NCBI GenBank assembly: GCA_949130495.1
Contig: OX422215.1
Location: forward strand, 68,649,244-68,713,243
Length of the DNA: 64,000 nucleotides
Source: Sambucus nigra
Taxonomy: Eukaryota; Streptophyta; Magnoliopsida; Dipsacales; Adoxaceae
Reading direction: 5' to 3'
Position numbers and translations under genes: made by a program. Under the pieces are notes generated by a model. The model worked only from the letters and a program-made list of their open reading frames with translations, was not told the origin of the DNA and did no database searches. This document shows, one piece after another, positions 1 through 12,040 of this stretch; position 1 is the first letter of the stretch; each line of letters opens with the position of its first letter.

Positions 1-1906
1 TAAAATCCAAACTTGAGATGTATTTTCGCTTACGTCCTTTTGATCAGTATCAATATGATTTTTTGTGCCTTGTTGTCGAGAGATCGTGCTATGGAGTGTA
101 ATGCATTGCTAAGTAAGTCAGTTATATGTTAAAAGTTAGTAAAGTGTTGAAATAAAAACATGTTATGTATGTCAGAACATTTTTACTATTCTTAATTTTG
201 GAACATATGTCAGAACATATGTTAAAAGTCCACTTTTGGAACTGTTGTGGATTGCTTCAAGAAGCATAGTAAAAATGTGAATTTAATGTTGATTTATGGC
301 CTAAAAAGTATAATGGGAACATTATAAGAACCACGACAATATAAAAAATGTGAAACAGTAAAATAGTAATATCAAAACATGTTTTGTATGTACGTCGGCG
401 ACACTATTTTGATTGAGCTGACCTTAACTGTCATTGATTTGTTCTCGAAAAATAATAAAAAAGTGAATATAATATTGAATCGTGGATAATTGCTTAAAAA
501 AATTAAAATGTGTAGAGTGTATATGAATGTTCACGCTCTGCGGGCGATGGAAATTAATCTACATAATCAAAGTATAACATGTAATTCTAGAATAAATACA
601 AATAAATAAAGATAGCACATCATATTATTGATATAAGATAACTCCGTGTTTGCTCTAAATTAACATCAATCTACAAAAATAGGTATCATAGAAAAATGCA
701 TGAAAAACGTAATCCTAATATATATTGAATCACTAAAAAAAGTAAAAGTAAGTAATTACCTTCCCATAAACAATCGTATCAGAAAACGTAGGTGATTTTT
801 CGTTTTCATTATTAAACGTGTAATTTTAAATAAAAAACGTAAAAAACTATCAAAAGTGGACAAAATTCATTTATTGCCGCTTACCTTCAATATTTTTGTA
901 TGTACCAAGACTATGGAAAAGTCCATGATCAAAAGCAAAAAATTCCCCATAAGCCACCTGATCAAAAGCAATAGTCGTAAATAAAAGCCAAACAAATAGC
1001 TTAAGACTTAACCAACTATTTTGAAGAAAATAAAAATGAAGAATTAGATCAAAGATGAAATTGTTTGATTACCTCTCATGTTCTGCGCTCTCCTTAAAAA
1101 AGGTGATAAAAGAAATTAATATAGTAGAACCTTAACATTCCCCGCTTCTTTAATAGCAAATATGATGTTCCCTTGATATACTAACTGCATGTGAGCCAGC
1201 GTCCATATCACTACACCCACCTTCTTTATTGCCTTCACCAAACTCTCATGATTGTACATATCTCCCTGCTTCAACAGTATACTCAAATAATCATTTATAC
1301 GCTTGTGTACACAAAATATACATACATCTCAATATAAATATAAATATGTATGAATTCACATAAACATACTGATACATAGTGAGAGTGACATCGGAGTTTT
1401 TGTAGGTCACAATGAGTTTACCTTTAACAGGGAAGTCTTTGAATACCTAAAACTTTATAAAGAAATTATCTTCCAAATCCACGTCGTGAAAGCTAAATAT
1501 AAAAGGGAGAGAAGGTGAAAGGTGAGAAGAGGAATAGGTTTGGAGAAAAGGGAATGAATGGGCAGGGGAATGCACGTGAGTGAAAGGAGGATTAAATCGA
1601 ATTACCTCTGTCATAAATGTTAATAATAACTCTACTACTATCGTATTAGTATTATAATATAGATGTGTCAGTGTATTTAACGTGTCTTGATAGTCTTTTA
1701 TATTGATAAAAAGTTTCAAAAAAATTATATAGAATGCTTTAATATTTAAAATCTTTATATCCCGTATGTTAATAGTGGAGCAGTTTTTAATAATGCGAGT
1801 CTCTACATCTAGAAATTCTCAGTAAAATTTCTTTATATTGACACCGCCACGTAATGTAAGGATAAAGATAAAAATACTGATTATCATTTTTTTAAATATT
1901 TAGGAG
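1..1906. other. AT-rich intergenic DNA, no gene recognised
   Basis: Reading frames are short, low in complexity and match no family I recognise. The longest (minus strand, 1447-1719, 90 codons) is compositionally biased and lacks coding character. No transposon termini were recognised here. This is most likely decayed intergenic sequence. Confidence 0.6.
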
Positions 1907-2175
1907 GGTTATTGACACTTTACTACTTGAAATTTAGTTAATTTTGTACTTTAAACCTCAATGTATCAAAATTGACACATAAAACCTCAAAGTTTTCACA
2001 TTTTTGCAATCGAAACCCTGCCGTTAAATTGACTAACAGAAAGAGTTAAAACTGAGGATAAATGCGTCAAAATGCTCTTTCCAGTCAAATTTTAGGGTTT
2101 ATGTGTCAGTTTTGATACATTGGGGTTTGAAGTGAAAAAGTGACTAAACTTCAGGGTAGTAAAGTGTCAATAACC
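1907..2175. mobile_element. Foldback MITE, copy 1
   Basis: The ends are perfect inverted repeats of about 20 bp: GGTTATTGACACTTTACTAC on the left and its complement ending at 2175. The complementarity continues imperfectly for roughly 95 bp inward on each side, so most of the 269 bp element folds on itself. There is no coding capacity. A diverged second copy lies at 3390-3661. The superfamily is not assigned, because no clean target-site duplication can be read from the T-rich flanks. Confidence 0.75.
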
Positions 2176-2180
2176 TTTTT

Positions 2181-3232
2181 TACTAACTATATTAATTATT
2201 TAAATTTATTATAAATTTTATAATTTTTAACCCTTAATTTTTGTACTTCAATTACTAGATATTTGTAATATATACAATATGTGTTCAATTGTTTATTTTA
2301 TAAGTTAAGACATACACTTGTAGATTAAAATCATAATTCAATGTTAATTGCAAAAAATTGCAGTTAAAGTGTGACAAATAATATAATCAAATCAAATCTA
2401 AAAGACAGTGAATGACAATTAAAACAAATCTTACCTTACTCCAGTATAATATTTCTTTATATTTATTTCTTTTTATTTGTTTGAGATTTAGCTCCTCTAT
2501 ATATAGAGAACGAGTTCATCAAGTGCGGACCTTTATTAATGTACCTAAAAAACAAACACATTTTTTTAAAATTGTAAAAAGTTTTACTAACTATATTAAT
2601 TATATAAATTTATTATAAAAATTATCATTTTTAACTATTAATTTTTGTACTTTTAATTAATCTATTTTTGTAATATGTGCATCATATGTTCATTTGTTTA
2701 TTTTATAGGTCAAGGCATACAATTGCAGATTAAAACCATACTTTAATGTTAATTGCAGTTAAAGTGTGTCAAGTAATATAATGAAATAAAATTCAAAAGA
2801 ACGTGAATGACAATCAAAACAAATCTTACCTAACTCTAGTATAATACATTTTTATATTTATCTCTTTTTATTTATTTGGGATTTAGATCGTTTATATATA
2901 GAAAGTGGGTTCTTCAAGTGCGGACCTTTATTAATATACTTAAAAAACAAACACATTTTTTAAAATAGTAAAAAGTTTTACTAACTATATTAATTATTTA
3001 AATTAATTATAAAAATTTATCATTTTTAACTCTTAATTTTTGTACTTTTAATTACTATATATTTGTAATATATGCAGTATATATTCAATTATTTATTTTA
3101 TATGTCAAGATATACACTTGCATATTAAAATCATAATTCAATGTTAATTGCAGAAAAATTGCAATTAAAGTGTGTCAACTGATATACTTAATTTAAATCT
3201 AAAAGACCCTGAATGACAATTAAAACCAATTT
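2181..3232. repeat. Direct tandem repeat, about 400 bp unit, 2.6 copies
   Basis: Units begin with TACTAACTATATTAAT at 2181, 2584 and 2979, giving periods of 403 and 395 bp. The third copy stops near 3232 inside the unit. Shared landmarks include the phrase AAGTGCGGACCTTTATTAAT and a run of AAAAAACAAACACATTTTT. Copies differ by scattered substitutions and small indels, so the duplication is not recent. MITE copy 1 abuts the first unit. No coding frame is shared between units. Confidence 0.8.
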
Positions 3233-3389
3233 CACTGTCATATCCAAAAATCCTCCCAAATTTAGTATCATCATATACAAAGTAGCAAAAATTAAAACGA
3301 AAAGTCGGCAAAGTGCAAAGTCGATGGAAAGTCAGAAAGTCGAAGGCCATCTCCATCAAATTTGATTGTAAAATTAAGATTTTTTACTA

Positions 3390-3661
3390 GGGTTACTAGC
3401 ACTTTACTATCCTAAAGTTTAGTCACTTTTGTATTTCAAACCCTAATGTATCAGAATTCCCACATAAAATCCCAAAATTTGGCGTGAAAGAGCATTTCAG
3501 CGTATTTACCCTCATTTTTTAGTCTCTTCGTTAGTCAATTTAATGTCATGCTTTCGATTGCAACAATGTGAAAACTTTGGAGTTTTATGTGCCGATTTTG
3601 ATATATTGGAGTTTGAAGTGCAAAAGTGATTAAAGTTCAAGGTAGTAAAATGTCAATACCC
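3390..3661. mobile_element. Foldback MITE, copy 2
   Basis: This is a diverged copy of the element at 1907-2175, in the same orientation. It has the same terminal inverted repeats (GGGTTACTAGCACTTTACTA at the left, complementary to the right end at 3661). The internal landmarks also match: a CCCTAATGTATCA-type motif on the left arm and GATATATTGGAGTTTGAAGTG on the right. It is non-coding and 272 bp long. Confidence 0.72.
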
Positions 3662-4650
3662 CTATTTAATATTTTTATAATACAAATTTACGTAGACGCA
3701 GAGCCCAATCAAAGATGACCTTATAGTTTTTCTTTCATTTTTAGCATCACTATTTGATTTTTCCGTCCGATTTTGAGGAGTACAATTTGATTATCAATGG
3801 AGACAATCGTAGAAATTACTAGATTATAAAATATTCATAAAGTATTATTCCAAAACAAAAAAACTATAAATATGTGAAAATGTTAGATAAAAAATATACG
3901 TCACCCCAACCAATTTGATAGTTACTTTTGATCTTTTTGCAAATTAATTTGAATATGGTACAAAAAATCTACAAGGGTTGAAATAAATGAACATAATAGG
4001 GTTGAAATAAATGAACATAATAGACTATAGTATAGTTTGAAATAATGAGAAAGGAGAATATCACCCTATAACTAATCTCGTTGAAGCAACCACGTTAGTT
4101 GAATATAGGCTGAAGTTCTTTGGTTGAGAGATAATAAGTCCTTGGTAGAGAGATGGTTGATGTTGACCCTGAATGATGGATCTTATAATATTTTAATCAG
4201 AGACAACCTATTTTATTTGGCTTTCTAATCACAAATAATATAGGTGATTTTCAACGGTCTACTGCAGGGATTTAACCATATGACCCTAAAAATGAAGCTG
4301 TTATGTATGTTAAGGCTTAGATCATTTGGACATCTAAATGAAAAGTCATGGGCCTTTGGGAAAATAAGGGGATTATATAGTTGTATAAAATATTTTCTCA
4401 TTCTTCATCTCCAATTTTTGTTTTACATTTCTAGTTTTTATTTTTTTAAAAAATATATAGAATTAAGGATCGATTATCAAAAAATCTCTCGAACCATTTT
4501 TAATACTCGTTCGTCCAAATATTTTTATTTTGTTTCAGAAAGTCCCTCACCATAAAAACACAAAAGACACCTATTTTTAATTTAACTCATTTAGTTCATC
4601 AAATACTCATTTATTCAATATTCTCTTATTTTCAAAGTTTCGCACTAGCG
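3662..4650. other. Intergenic, no gene recognised
   Basis: AT-rich sequence with a short direct repeat (AGGGTTGAAATAAATGAACA twice near 3975-4020). An open stretch at 4244-4555 (103 codons) is rich in Phe, Tyr and Leu, has no recognisable domain and is treated as chance. Confidence 0.55.
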
Positions 4651-4740
4651 ACACCCCCTTCCCACCTTCCCCCTACCCCCACCCTCACCCCACCCCACCG
4701 GAGCTCCAACAGTGGGGGGTGGGGGTGGGAGAATAGGAGG
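4651..4740. other. C-rich/G-rich inverted repeat with quadruplex potential
   Basis: About 50 bp of almost pure C tracts (4651-4700) is separated by GAGCTCCAAC from about 20 bp of G tracts (4713-4730). The two sides can pair as a hairpin. The C side also has at least four runs of three or more C, so the opposite strand could form a G-quadruplex. This stands out sharply against the AT-rich surroundings. Function unknown. Confidence 0.6.
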
Positions 4741-5140
4741 TAGATAAATGAGTTTGTGTGTCATCTTATTTTGAGTGTTTTTATATGATGAGAGACTTTT
4801 TAAACAAAATAAAAAAATTTAAATTATATATGTATTAAAAAATATTCAAAAGATTATTCGATATATTCCCCTAAAATTAATGGACGTGTTCAATCATTAA
4901 AAAATGATGAGTATCTATATAACTCTTTCTCTCTTCATGAACACCACCACAATTACCATTAGGAGGTTGGCCCTTCTCAGTTGGATGGATCGAGAGCGAA
5001 CCATTCTTGGCGATTGACCTTCTCAGTTGGTTGTTGGCCATTTAACATTTTTCAATTACAAAAGATTAATCTCAAATTACATATATGAATATACTCGTGT
5101 ACTCATCGATACTCATGTCAACACGGGTCATTATAATGAT

Positions 5141-5747
5141 GTCTTAGTTGTTCGAAAATTGAATTTAAAGTTGGAATTAAAAAGTTGTTCATTATTTTTT
5201 GGGACAGAATTATGAGCAATTTTGAATTGAAATTTAGGTGGAACGCACACTACGATAATTGTTATGAATGATAAATATGTTCTCAAAGTGACTCACAAAG
5301 TAGTGAAAGTTAATGCATTGAGTATGTTTTAACTCTTCTCCCACATTGGAAGAGTAATAGAACATTAGTGAGTTAATAACACTCCAAGTATCCTGGGAAT
5401 TTGAATGCCTTGGGGTATCCTAGGATACTTGGGGTGTTATTAACTCACTAATTTTCCACTACTCTTCCAATGTGGGACAAAAGTTAAAACATACTCAATT
5501 CATTAACTTTCATAGCTTTGTGAGTCACTTTGGAAACATATTTATCATTCATAACTTAATGAAATTGGACATGTGTATATACTAAGTTAATCTCCTTGCG
5601 ACGAAAAACGCGTTCGTATATGGTCCCACGATTATCGTAGTGTGGGTCCCACCTAAATTTGAGCTCAAAGTTGCTCACAATTCTGTCCAAAAAAAAACTG
5701 AACAACTTTTTAATTCCAACTTTAAGTCCAATTTTCCAACAATAGTC
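5141..5747. repeat. Large inverted repeat made from two copia LTR heads
   Basis: The left arm (about 5141-5391) and right arm (about 5420-5747) are inverted copies meeting around a roughly 28 bp spacer near 5405. Both arms match the first 250-330 bp of the LTRs at 6597 and 12626: the 'caaagtgactca', 'cccacattggaagagt' and 'gagctcaaattta' landmarks occur in the same order. The left arm lacks an internal piece of about 80 bp that the right arm and the LTRs keep. The structure could arise from head-to-head insertion or from a foldback derivative of the LTR. Confidence 0.72.
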
Positions 5748-6591
5748 TCGTAGATACACTTCTTTGTATTTTCTAAAATAAGTATTGTGTGTGCAATTTT
5801 TTTTGTCATGTAAAATACTTTTTTGATACATTTTTTAATTTTGTGTTGCCTGATTGCATGAACAGTTTATATATATATATATATATATAACAAATTATAA
5901 TGCTCCATTAATTCTTTATTTTTTGAGGAAACATTGCTTTCCCGCCTCCAATTATTTTTTTGTATGAAAAATATAAAAATTAAACCAAGTCATTCGTAAA
6001 GTTTTTTTACATTCATTTTTCCACCTATTAAAAATGAACAAACTTTCAATCATTTCCTTTGTAAATACCCTTCGTTTTAAAAAATATTTTGAATTCTAAA
6101 AAAGACGATATTGAATTTAAAATGGAAGAATGGAGCCTAAACTAGAATAAACTACATGATCTTAATCCTAAACCAGAATGGACTAACAATAGTGTTGAGG
6201 ATTTAAAAATCTTGAAGGAGGCCATGACCCTTGCCATGCCCTTTCTTTGCACCTAAAACCAACAATTTTTCTCAATAATCAACATATTCGATCCCAATAT
6301 CATATGCCTAAAAGATAAATATAAGATATTAAATAAGGCATTTAGTCCTAGAATCTGAGAATCCTTAGGAGCCGATCCCAGGTATTTTCAGTTTTGATAT
6401 TAATTTCATGTAGGAGAAGTTAACAAGATCGTGGTGGCCATGGTAATGTCATTTTGACAAAAATGACTCTGCAAAATTGTGAGACCCGTATTATGTGGAG
6501 CAGTTACAAATTAAAGAGTAATGAAACAATTTAAAAATTAGGACTTGAGACAACAAAAAAAGATAATGGGATCGTACCCAATTTTTTGTAA
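5748..6591. other. Intergenic with an AT dinucleotide microsatellite
   Basis: No gene recognised. A pure AT repeat sits at about 5866-5889. The remainder is AT-rich and low in complexity up to the AAAAC target duplication of the copia element. Confidence 0.55.
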
Positions 6592-6596
6592 AAACT

Positions 6597-7556
6597 GTTA
6601 AAAAATGGATATTGGACATCAATTTTTTAACAACTTTGAGCTCAAATTTAGATGGGAACCACATCACGATAATAGTGGGACCATATAAGAACACGTTTTC
6701 CTTCGCAAGGAGATCAGCGTAGTATATTCACATGTCCAATTTCATTAAGTTATGAATGATAAATTTGTTCCCAAAGTGACTCATAAAGCAATGGAAGTTA
6801 ATGAATTGTGTGTGTTTTAACTCTTATCCTACATTGGAAAAATAGTGAAAATACCCTAATTATGGAATAAGGATTGGATGCCTTTGGGGTATCCCAACTC
6901 TTTGAAGGGTACACTATGCAAGTGTTGGCCATGGGCCAAAGCCCACACGCGCGCCATCCGTTTGGGTTTGGGCTTGTAAAAATCCCTTTCATTTTGGGCC
7001 GAATTAATTAATTCCGTAATTAATTAAACTGTTTAAACGGTTAATTCCCAAGAGTCAACTGTTCAAAATTAAATGCCTAACAGTTTATTTGAACAAACAA
7101 CATGGTTGCTATATAAACATTTGCTCTCCCTCCCTCCTTTTGAGACTAATGAGAAAATTTTCCTCTAAAATTTTGTCTGAAAATGCTACTCCAATTTTTT
7201 TTAAAAATCTTTGCTACTGCATACATCCCATACATATTATCTCTGTTGTCTAGTTGAGTATAAAAACACAGAATTGTGTTCGTAAAAATTAATCATAGTT
7301 ATGCTACTTGTTTAATTTGGAAATTCGTTCTATCTTGGGAGACAATTATTCATTACCTTTAGCACATTGGAAGGAATAAATTTGTCTTAAGGAGACTATT
7401 CTAAATAGGGCTCGTATTATTATCTTCTCAAAAATCATTCTTATTTTTTGTAAATTCAGTCTACTATAAGTAAGTTTCTGAATTTATTTATTTCTGTAAT
7501 TACTATATTTATACATATTCTGTTTTAATTTCGAATTTATAATATCAGTAATAACA
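6597..7556 (+). repeat. 5' LTR of the copia element
   Basis: It starts TGTTAAAAAATGG and ends CAGTAATAACA, so it has TG...CA termini and is 960 bp long. It matches 12626-13681 along its length, except for deletions such as a shorter block around 6840-6990. A TATA box (TATATAAA, 7110-7117) lies in front of a CT-rich stretch and is the likely promoter. No primer binding site for initiator tRNA-Met is evident immediately after the LTR. Confidence 0.9.
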
Positions 7557-8103
7557 ATCTTAAGACAAATTTATACGTTTACTGTTTTATAAATTCATAC
7601 AGAATCATTTCTAAAATTAAAGAAATTTTAGTGTCATATAAATCTGTTTTACAGAAAATTTGATATATTATTGTTTTATTATAGAATTTTAATAAAAATA
7701 GTTAACATTTTTTTTAATGTTACAAAAAATTAATTTTCTACACTGTTCAGAAATTGTATTCTGTTTATAAGATTTTATTTTAAATCTTAAAAGTTTAATT
7801 ATGTTTTGTATGGAATCTTTAACTTAATTTTTTAAAAACAGTTTTGACACAAATTTTTACTTAATTTAGACTAGTAATAACTAGTGTTTATATATTTTAG
7901 TTTAATTTTGTGTTATAGAATTCAGAATATTGTGTAGTATATTTTACTTTAATTTTGTGGTATATAATTTAAAATTCGTGTTAGAATTCATATAGTATTA
8001 ATTATAATTTGGGAAATTGGTGTACATAATTGTGTATTCTGTTTTCATAAATTTATTACAAATGAATATTATTGTTGATGAAAAATATGTTTTTGTAACA
8101 AAA
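7557..8103 (+). other. Untranslated leader of the copia element
   Basis: Very AT-rich, non-coding sequence between the 5' LTR and the first gag methionine. I could not see a TGGTATCAGAGC-like primer binding site here. It may have decayed, or the element may use a different primer. Confidence 0.5.
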
Positions 8104-8948
8104 ATGGAATCACAAAGTACAAACACATCCCTCCGACCGTAAATGTAACTCGTGCTAATATTGCTTCCCCCGTGATTATGCCACATGGAGAGAAAACGAA
8201 AAAAATTTAACGGGCTCGATTTCAAACATTGGCAAGGACAAATGTACTTTTATATCACAACCTTTCAATTGGCAAGGTTTGTGTACGAAGATTGTCCCCC
8301 TTTGCAAGAAGGAGATGAAACTGAAAAAGTTGTTGCCATTGAAGCATGAAAACATTCCGACTTTCTGTGTTATAACTACATCCTGACATACTTGGACAAG
8401 ACGTTGTACCATGTGTACTGCATGGCAACTGCTACGGAATTATGGAATTCTTTGGAGAAGAAGTACAAAACTGAAGATGCAGGTATGAAGAAATTCATCG
8501 TGGGGCGTTTTCTAGACTTCAAAATGGTTGACTCTAAGTCGGTTATTGCACAAGTTCAAGAACTTCAGGTTATTCTTCATGACATTCATGCTGAATGAAT
8601 GTCAGTCAGTGACACCTTTTAAGTGGTGGCAATAATTGAAAAGTTGCCTCCATCTTGGAACTTATTCAAAAATTATCTCAAGCACAAACGCAAGGAGATG
8701 AATGTTGAAGAATTGGTAGTGCGACTAAGGATTGAAGAAGACAACTGTGAATCTCAAAAGAAAAGTGGGAAGAACATCATGGAGTTCAAGGCTCATGTAG
8801 TTGAAGGTCCTAAATCCAAACGTAAGCGTGATGGGGAAGGCACATCTAAGTAAAGAAAGAAGTTCAATGGCAAATGATACAATTGCGGTAAGCCAGGACA
8901 CCGCTCAAGCGAGTGTTGCAAACCAAAGAACGCAAAAAATAACAATGC
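8104..8948 (+). pseudogene. Copia gag polyprotein remnant
   Basis: Gag would form the capsid-like particle that packages element RNA. It begins at an ATG at 8104 (MESQSTNTS) and then changes frame before NGLDFKHWQGQMYFYITTFQ, the conserved plant copia gag start (UBN2/gag-polypeptide type). The region [14 protein letters not shown] and the block VVAIIEKLPPSWNLFKNYL are also typical. Frames are broken near 8130, 8200, 8347, 8596 and 8851. A CCHC zinc knuckle sits at about 8875-8920 (YNCGKPGHRSSEC), but the codon expected to encode its first cysteine is TGA, so a catalytic-grade knuckle cannot be made. Identification by family resemblance is firm, and loss of function is seen directly. Confidence 0.85.
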
Positions 8949-9039
8949 TCAAGCAAATGTGACGGAGGGTGGGAAAATTTTCGATGGTATCGCAGACATA
9001 AATCTTTATGTTGTTATCTCTGAATGAAATTTGGTAGGA

Positions 9040-10506
9040 AATACTAAGGAATTGTGGGTGGACACCGGGGCTACACGCCACATTTGTGTAAAAAAATGGA
9101 TGTTTACTACTCATAAGGCTTTGAAAAATCAGGAGACTCTCTTTATGGGGAACTCTTAGAGTTCTAAAGTCGTGGGATAAGCAAAGATCATTCTGAAGAT
9201 GACTTCGGAAAAGGAGCTTACTCTTAACAATGTGCTGCGCGTGCCTGACATCCGTAAAAATCTGATTTTCGGATCGCTTTTAAGCAAGAATGGGTTTAAA
9301 CTTGTGTTTGTGTCTGATGAGTTTGTGTTGTCCAAAAATGATGTGTATGTGAAAAAGGGCTACCTGTCTGAGGGGCTCTTTAAGATGAATGTAATGACAT
9401 GGATGCCAAAGGCATCCCCAATGAATGAAATTGCTAGTTCTACTTACTTGACCGGGTCTTCTAATATTTGGCATGCAAGATTAGGACATGTTAATTTTGA
9501 TACCTTGCGTAGATTAATTAATTTGAAATTTTTGCTAAAATTTAATATTGATAAAAATCATAAATGTGATGTTTATGTGGAATCAAAATTAACGAGATTA
9601 CCTTTTCATTCTATAGAAAAGATCACTGGACCACTAGATTTAATTCACAAGGATATTTGTGATTTAAAATTTGTACAAACTGGAGGTGGAAAAAAGAATT
9701 TATTACTTTTATTGACGATTGCACAAAATATTGTTATGTATATATATTACGTTGTAAAGATGAGGCTATTGATGCATTTAAACAATACAAGAATGAAGTT
9801 GAGAATTAATTAAGCAAAATAATAGGCTATAAGGAGTGATAAAGGAGGTGAATATTAACCTCCTTTTGAGGAATTTTGTTCCGAACATGGAATTATCCAT
9901 CAAACCACTCCTTATTCTCCTCAATCGAATGGTATTGTTGAACGCAAAAACTGTACATTTAAGGAGATGATGAACTCTATGTTGATAAGTTCAGGAGCTC
10001 TCCATAACTTGTGGGGGGAAGCCTTATTATCCGCTAATTACAATCTTAACAAAGTCCCACACAAGAAAACTCACAAGACACCTTATGAGTTATGAAAAGG
10101 TCAAAGACCTTGCTATAAATATTTACGAGTGTGAGTGTGTTTAGACAAAGTGATGGTTCCTAAACCTAAAAAGGTAAAAATAAGACTAAAGACCGTTGAC
10201 TGTGTATTCATCGATTATGCTATTAATAGCAGTGCATATCGTTTCTTAGTTTGTAAATCTGAGATTTCGGATATTCATGTAAATACGGTTATTGAATCGA
10301 GGGATGCTTTGTTTTTTGAGAATGAATTTCCTTATAACATAACCCAAGAATCTGGTCCTTCTAAAAGGACAAATCAAACTACTACAAGTGGTACTCATCA
10401 ACTTATTGAACAAATAGAGGATGAACCAAGACTTAGTAAAAGAGCAAGAACCTCGACTTCCTTCGGTCCGGATTTTCTAACATATTTGCTAGAAAATGAA
10501 CCTTAA
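9040..10506 (+). pseudogene. Copia protease and integrase remnant
   Basis: The aspartic protease active site is visible as LWVDTGATRHIC (Asp at 9061). The GAG-pre-integrase segment reads NIWHARLGHVNFDTLRRL near 9464-9518. Its zinc-binding C-terminal pair is damaged: CDVYVESK has Tyr where the second Cys is expected. The integrase core shows the first Asp in LDLIHKDICDLK (about 9637-9672), the second in SDKGGEY (about 9835) and Glu in [11 protein letters not shown] (about 9916-9948). A frameshift near 9690, stops near 9830-9860 and a stop at 10095 interrupt it. The tail to 10506 (VMVPKPKKVKIRLK and following) is the usual integrase C-terminus and linker to reverse transcriptase. The family call is certain and the protein is non-functional as read. 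Confidence 0.88.
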
Positions 10507-10534
10507 TCATAAAAAGAAACGAAATCCTCACCCG

Positions 10535-11330
10535 ATGCTTCTTATTAGAAAGAAGCAATTAATAGCGAAATTGATTACATTTTGCAAAATCATACCTGGG
10601 AACTAGTGGATCTTCCACCAGGTTAGAAACTGTTAGGTTACAAATGGATCTTCAAAAAGAAGTTGAAGGCTGATGGATTAATTGATAAATATAAAGCTAG
10701 ACTTGTAGCTAAAGGCTATAGGCAAAAGGAAGGATTTGATTACTTCGACACATATTCTCCGGTAACAAGAATTACGCCCATTCGAATGTTAGTAGCCATA
10801 ACTGATATTAATGGACTTGAAATACATCAAATGGATGTAAAACTGCTTTCTTTAACGGTGAACTAGACGAGGAAATTTATATAGAGCAACCTGAAGGGTT
10901 TAAGGCTCCCGAACAAGATGAAAAACTATCCAAGCTTGTGAAATCACTTTACGGATTAAAACAAGCACCTAAACAATGTCATGAGAAATTTGATAATGCA
11001 ATGTTATCAAATGGTTTCAAAATTAATGAGTGCGATAAATGTGTTTACTTTAAAAGCATTCAAAATGAATATGTTATTGTATGCCTCTATGTTGATGATA
11101 TGCTAATCATGGGTAATAATCTAAAACTTGTCAAAACTACAAAATATATGTTGAGTAGTCGTTTTGACGTGAAAGATTTAGGTATCACCGATGTTATATT
11201 AGGAATTAAAATTTCTAAAATGTCAGATGGACTTATATTATATCAATCTCATTACATAGAGAAAGTACTTGAAAAACTCAAGAAGTATGATATCAGTCCC
11301 ACCAAGACACCTGTAGGTGTAAATTTACAT
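10535..11330 (+). pseudogene. Copia reverse transcriptase remnant
   Basis: This domain would copy element RNA into DNA. Conserved blocks are visible in order: WELVDLPPG, WIFKKKLKADG, KARLVAKGYRQKEGFDYFDT with YSPVTR, then [17 protein letters not shown] and the catalytic YVDD box (11088-11099) within [13 protein letters not shown]. One stop follows DLPPG near 10624, and a frameshift near 10850 separates the MDVK block from the next segment. From 10938 the frame is open for 195 codons through YVDD and on into RNase H, so this is the best preserved part of the polyprotein. Confidence 0.9.
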
Positions 11331-12040
11331 CTAGCAATAAATAATGGTGAAAGCATATACCAACTAGAATACTCTCAAATTATCGGTAGTTTAATATATA
11401 TCATGAACTGTAAACGACCGGACATAGCATACTCGATAAGTAAGCTAAGTCGATTTACGAGTAATCCAGGGAGAGATCATTGGAAGGTGATATTAGGAGT
11501 TTTAGGTTATTTGAAATACACTTAAAACTATGGAGTGCACTATTCAAGATATCCAACTGTTCTTGAAGTACATTGTGATGCAAATTGGATATCTGATACA
11601 AAAGACTCTAAGTCGACAAGTAGTTATGTATTTACTCTTGGAAGTGCACCAGTATCTTGGAAATCCTGAAAACAAACGTGCATTGCTAGATCGACAATGG
11701 AATCTGAATTCATTCCACTAGATAAAGCTAGAGAAGAAGATAAATGGCTTCGAAACTTCTTAGAGGATGTTCCAAATTGGTCAAAACCTGTGCCCGCAAT
11801 ATGTAGATATTGTAATAGTCAATCGGCGATTAGAAGGGCACAAAATCACATGTATAACGGAAAGTCATGACATATTCGTCGTAGACATAATACCGTTAGA
11901 GAACTTCTCTCAAATGGAATTATCTCAATTGAGTATGTGAAGTCTAGGATAATTTATCGGATCCACTAACAAAAGGTTTAAACCTAGAGCAAGTTAAAAG
12001 ATCATCGATAAGAATGGGTCTAAATCCAATAAACAAATAA
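11331..12040 (+). pseudogene. Copia RNase H remnant and pol C-terminus
   Basis: RNase H would remove the RNA strand of the hybrid. The connection domain reads [20 protein letters not shown] and the RNase H core reads [20 protein letters not shown], with ARSTMESEF following. Several stops (about 11523, 11668, 11869, 11950) interrupt the frame. The tail LTKGLNLEQVKRSS ends at MGLNPINK with a stop at 12038-12040, a normal endpoint for plant copia pol. About 580 bp of non-coding DNA separates it from the 3' LTR. Confidence 0.87.

Noticed and set aside
4244..4555. 103-codon plus-strand ORF
   Set aside because: Phe/Tyr/Leu-rich translation of AT-rich DNA, without homology-like motifs.
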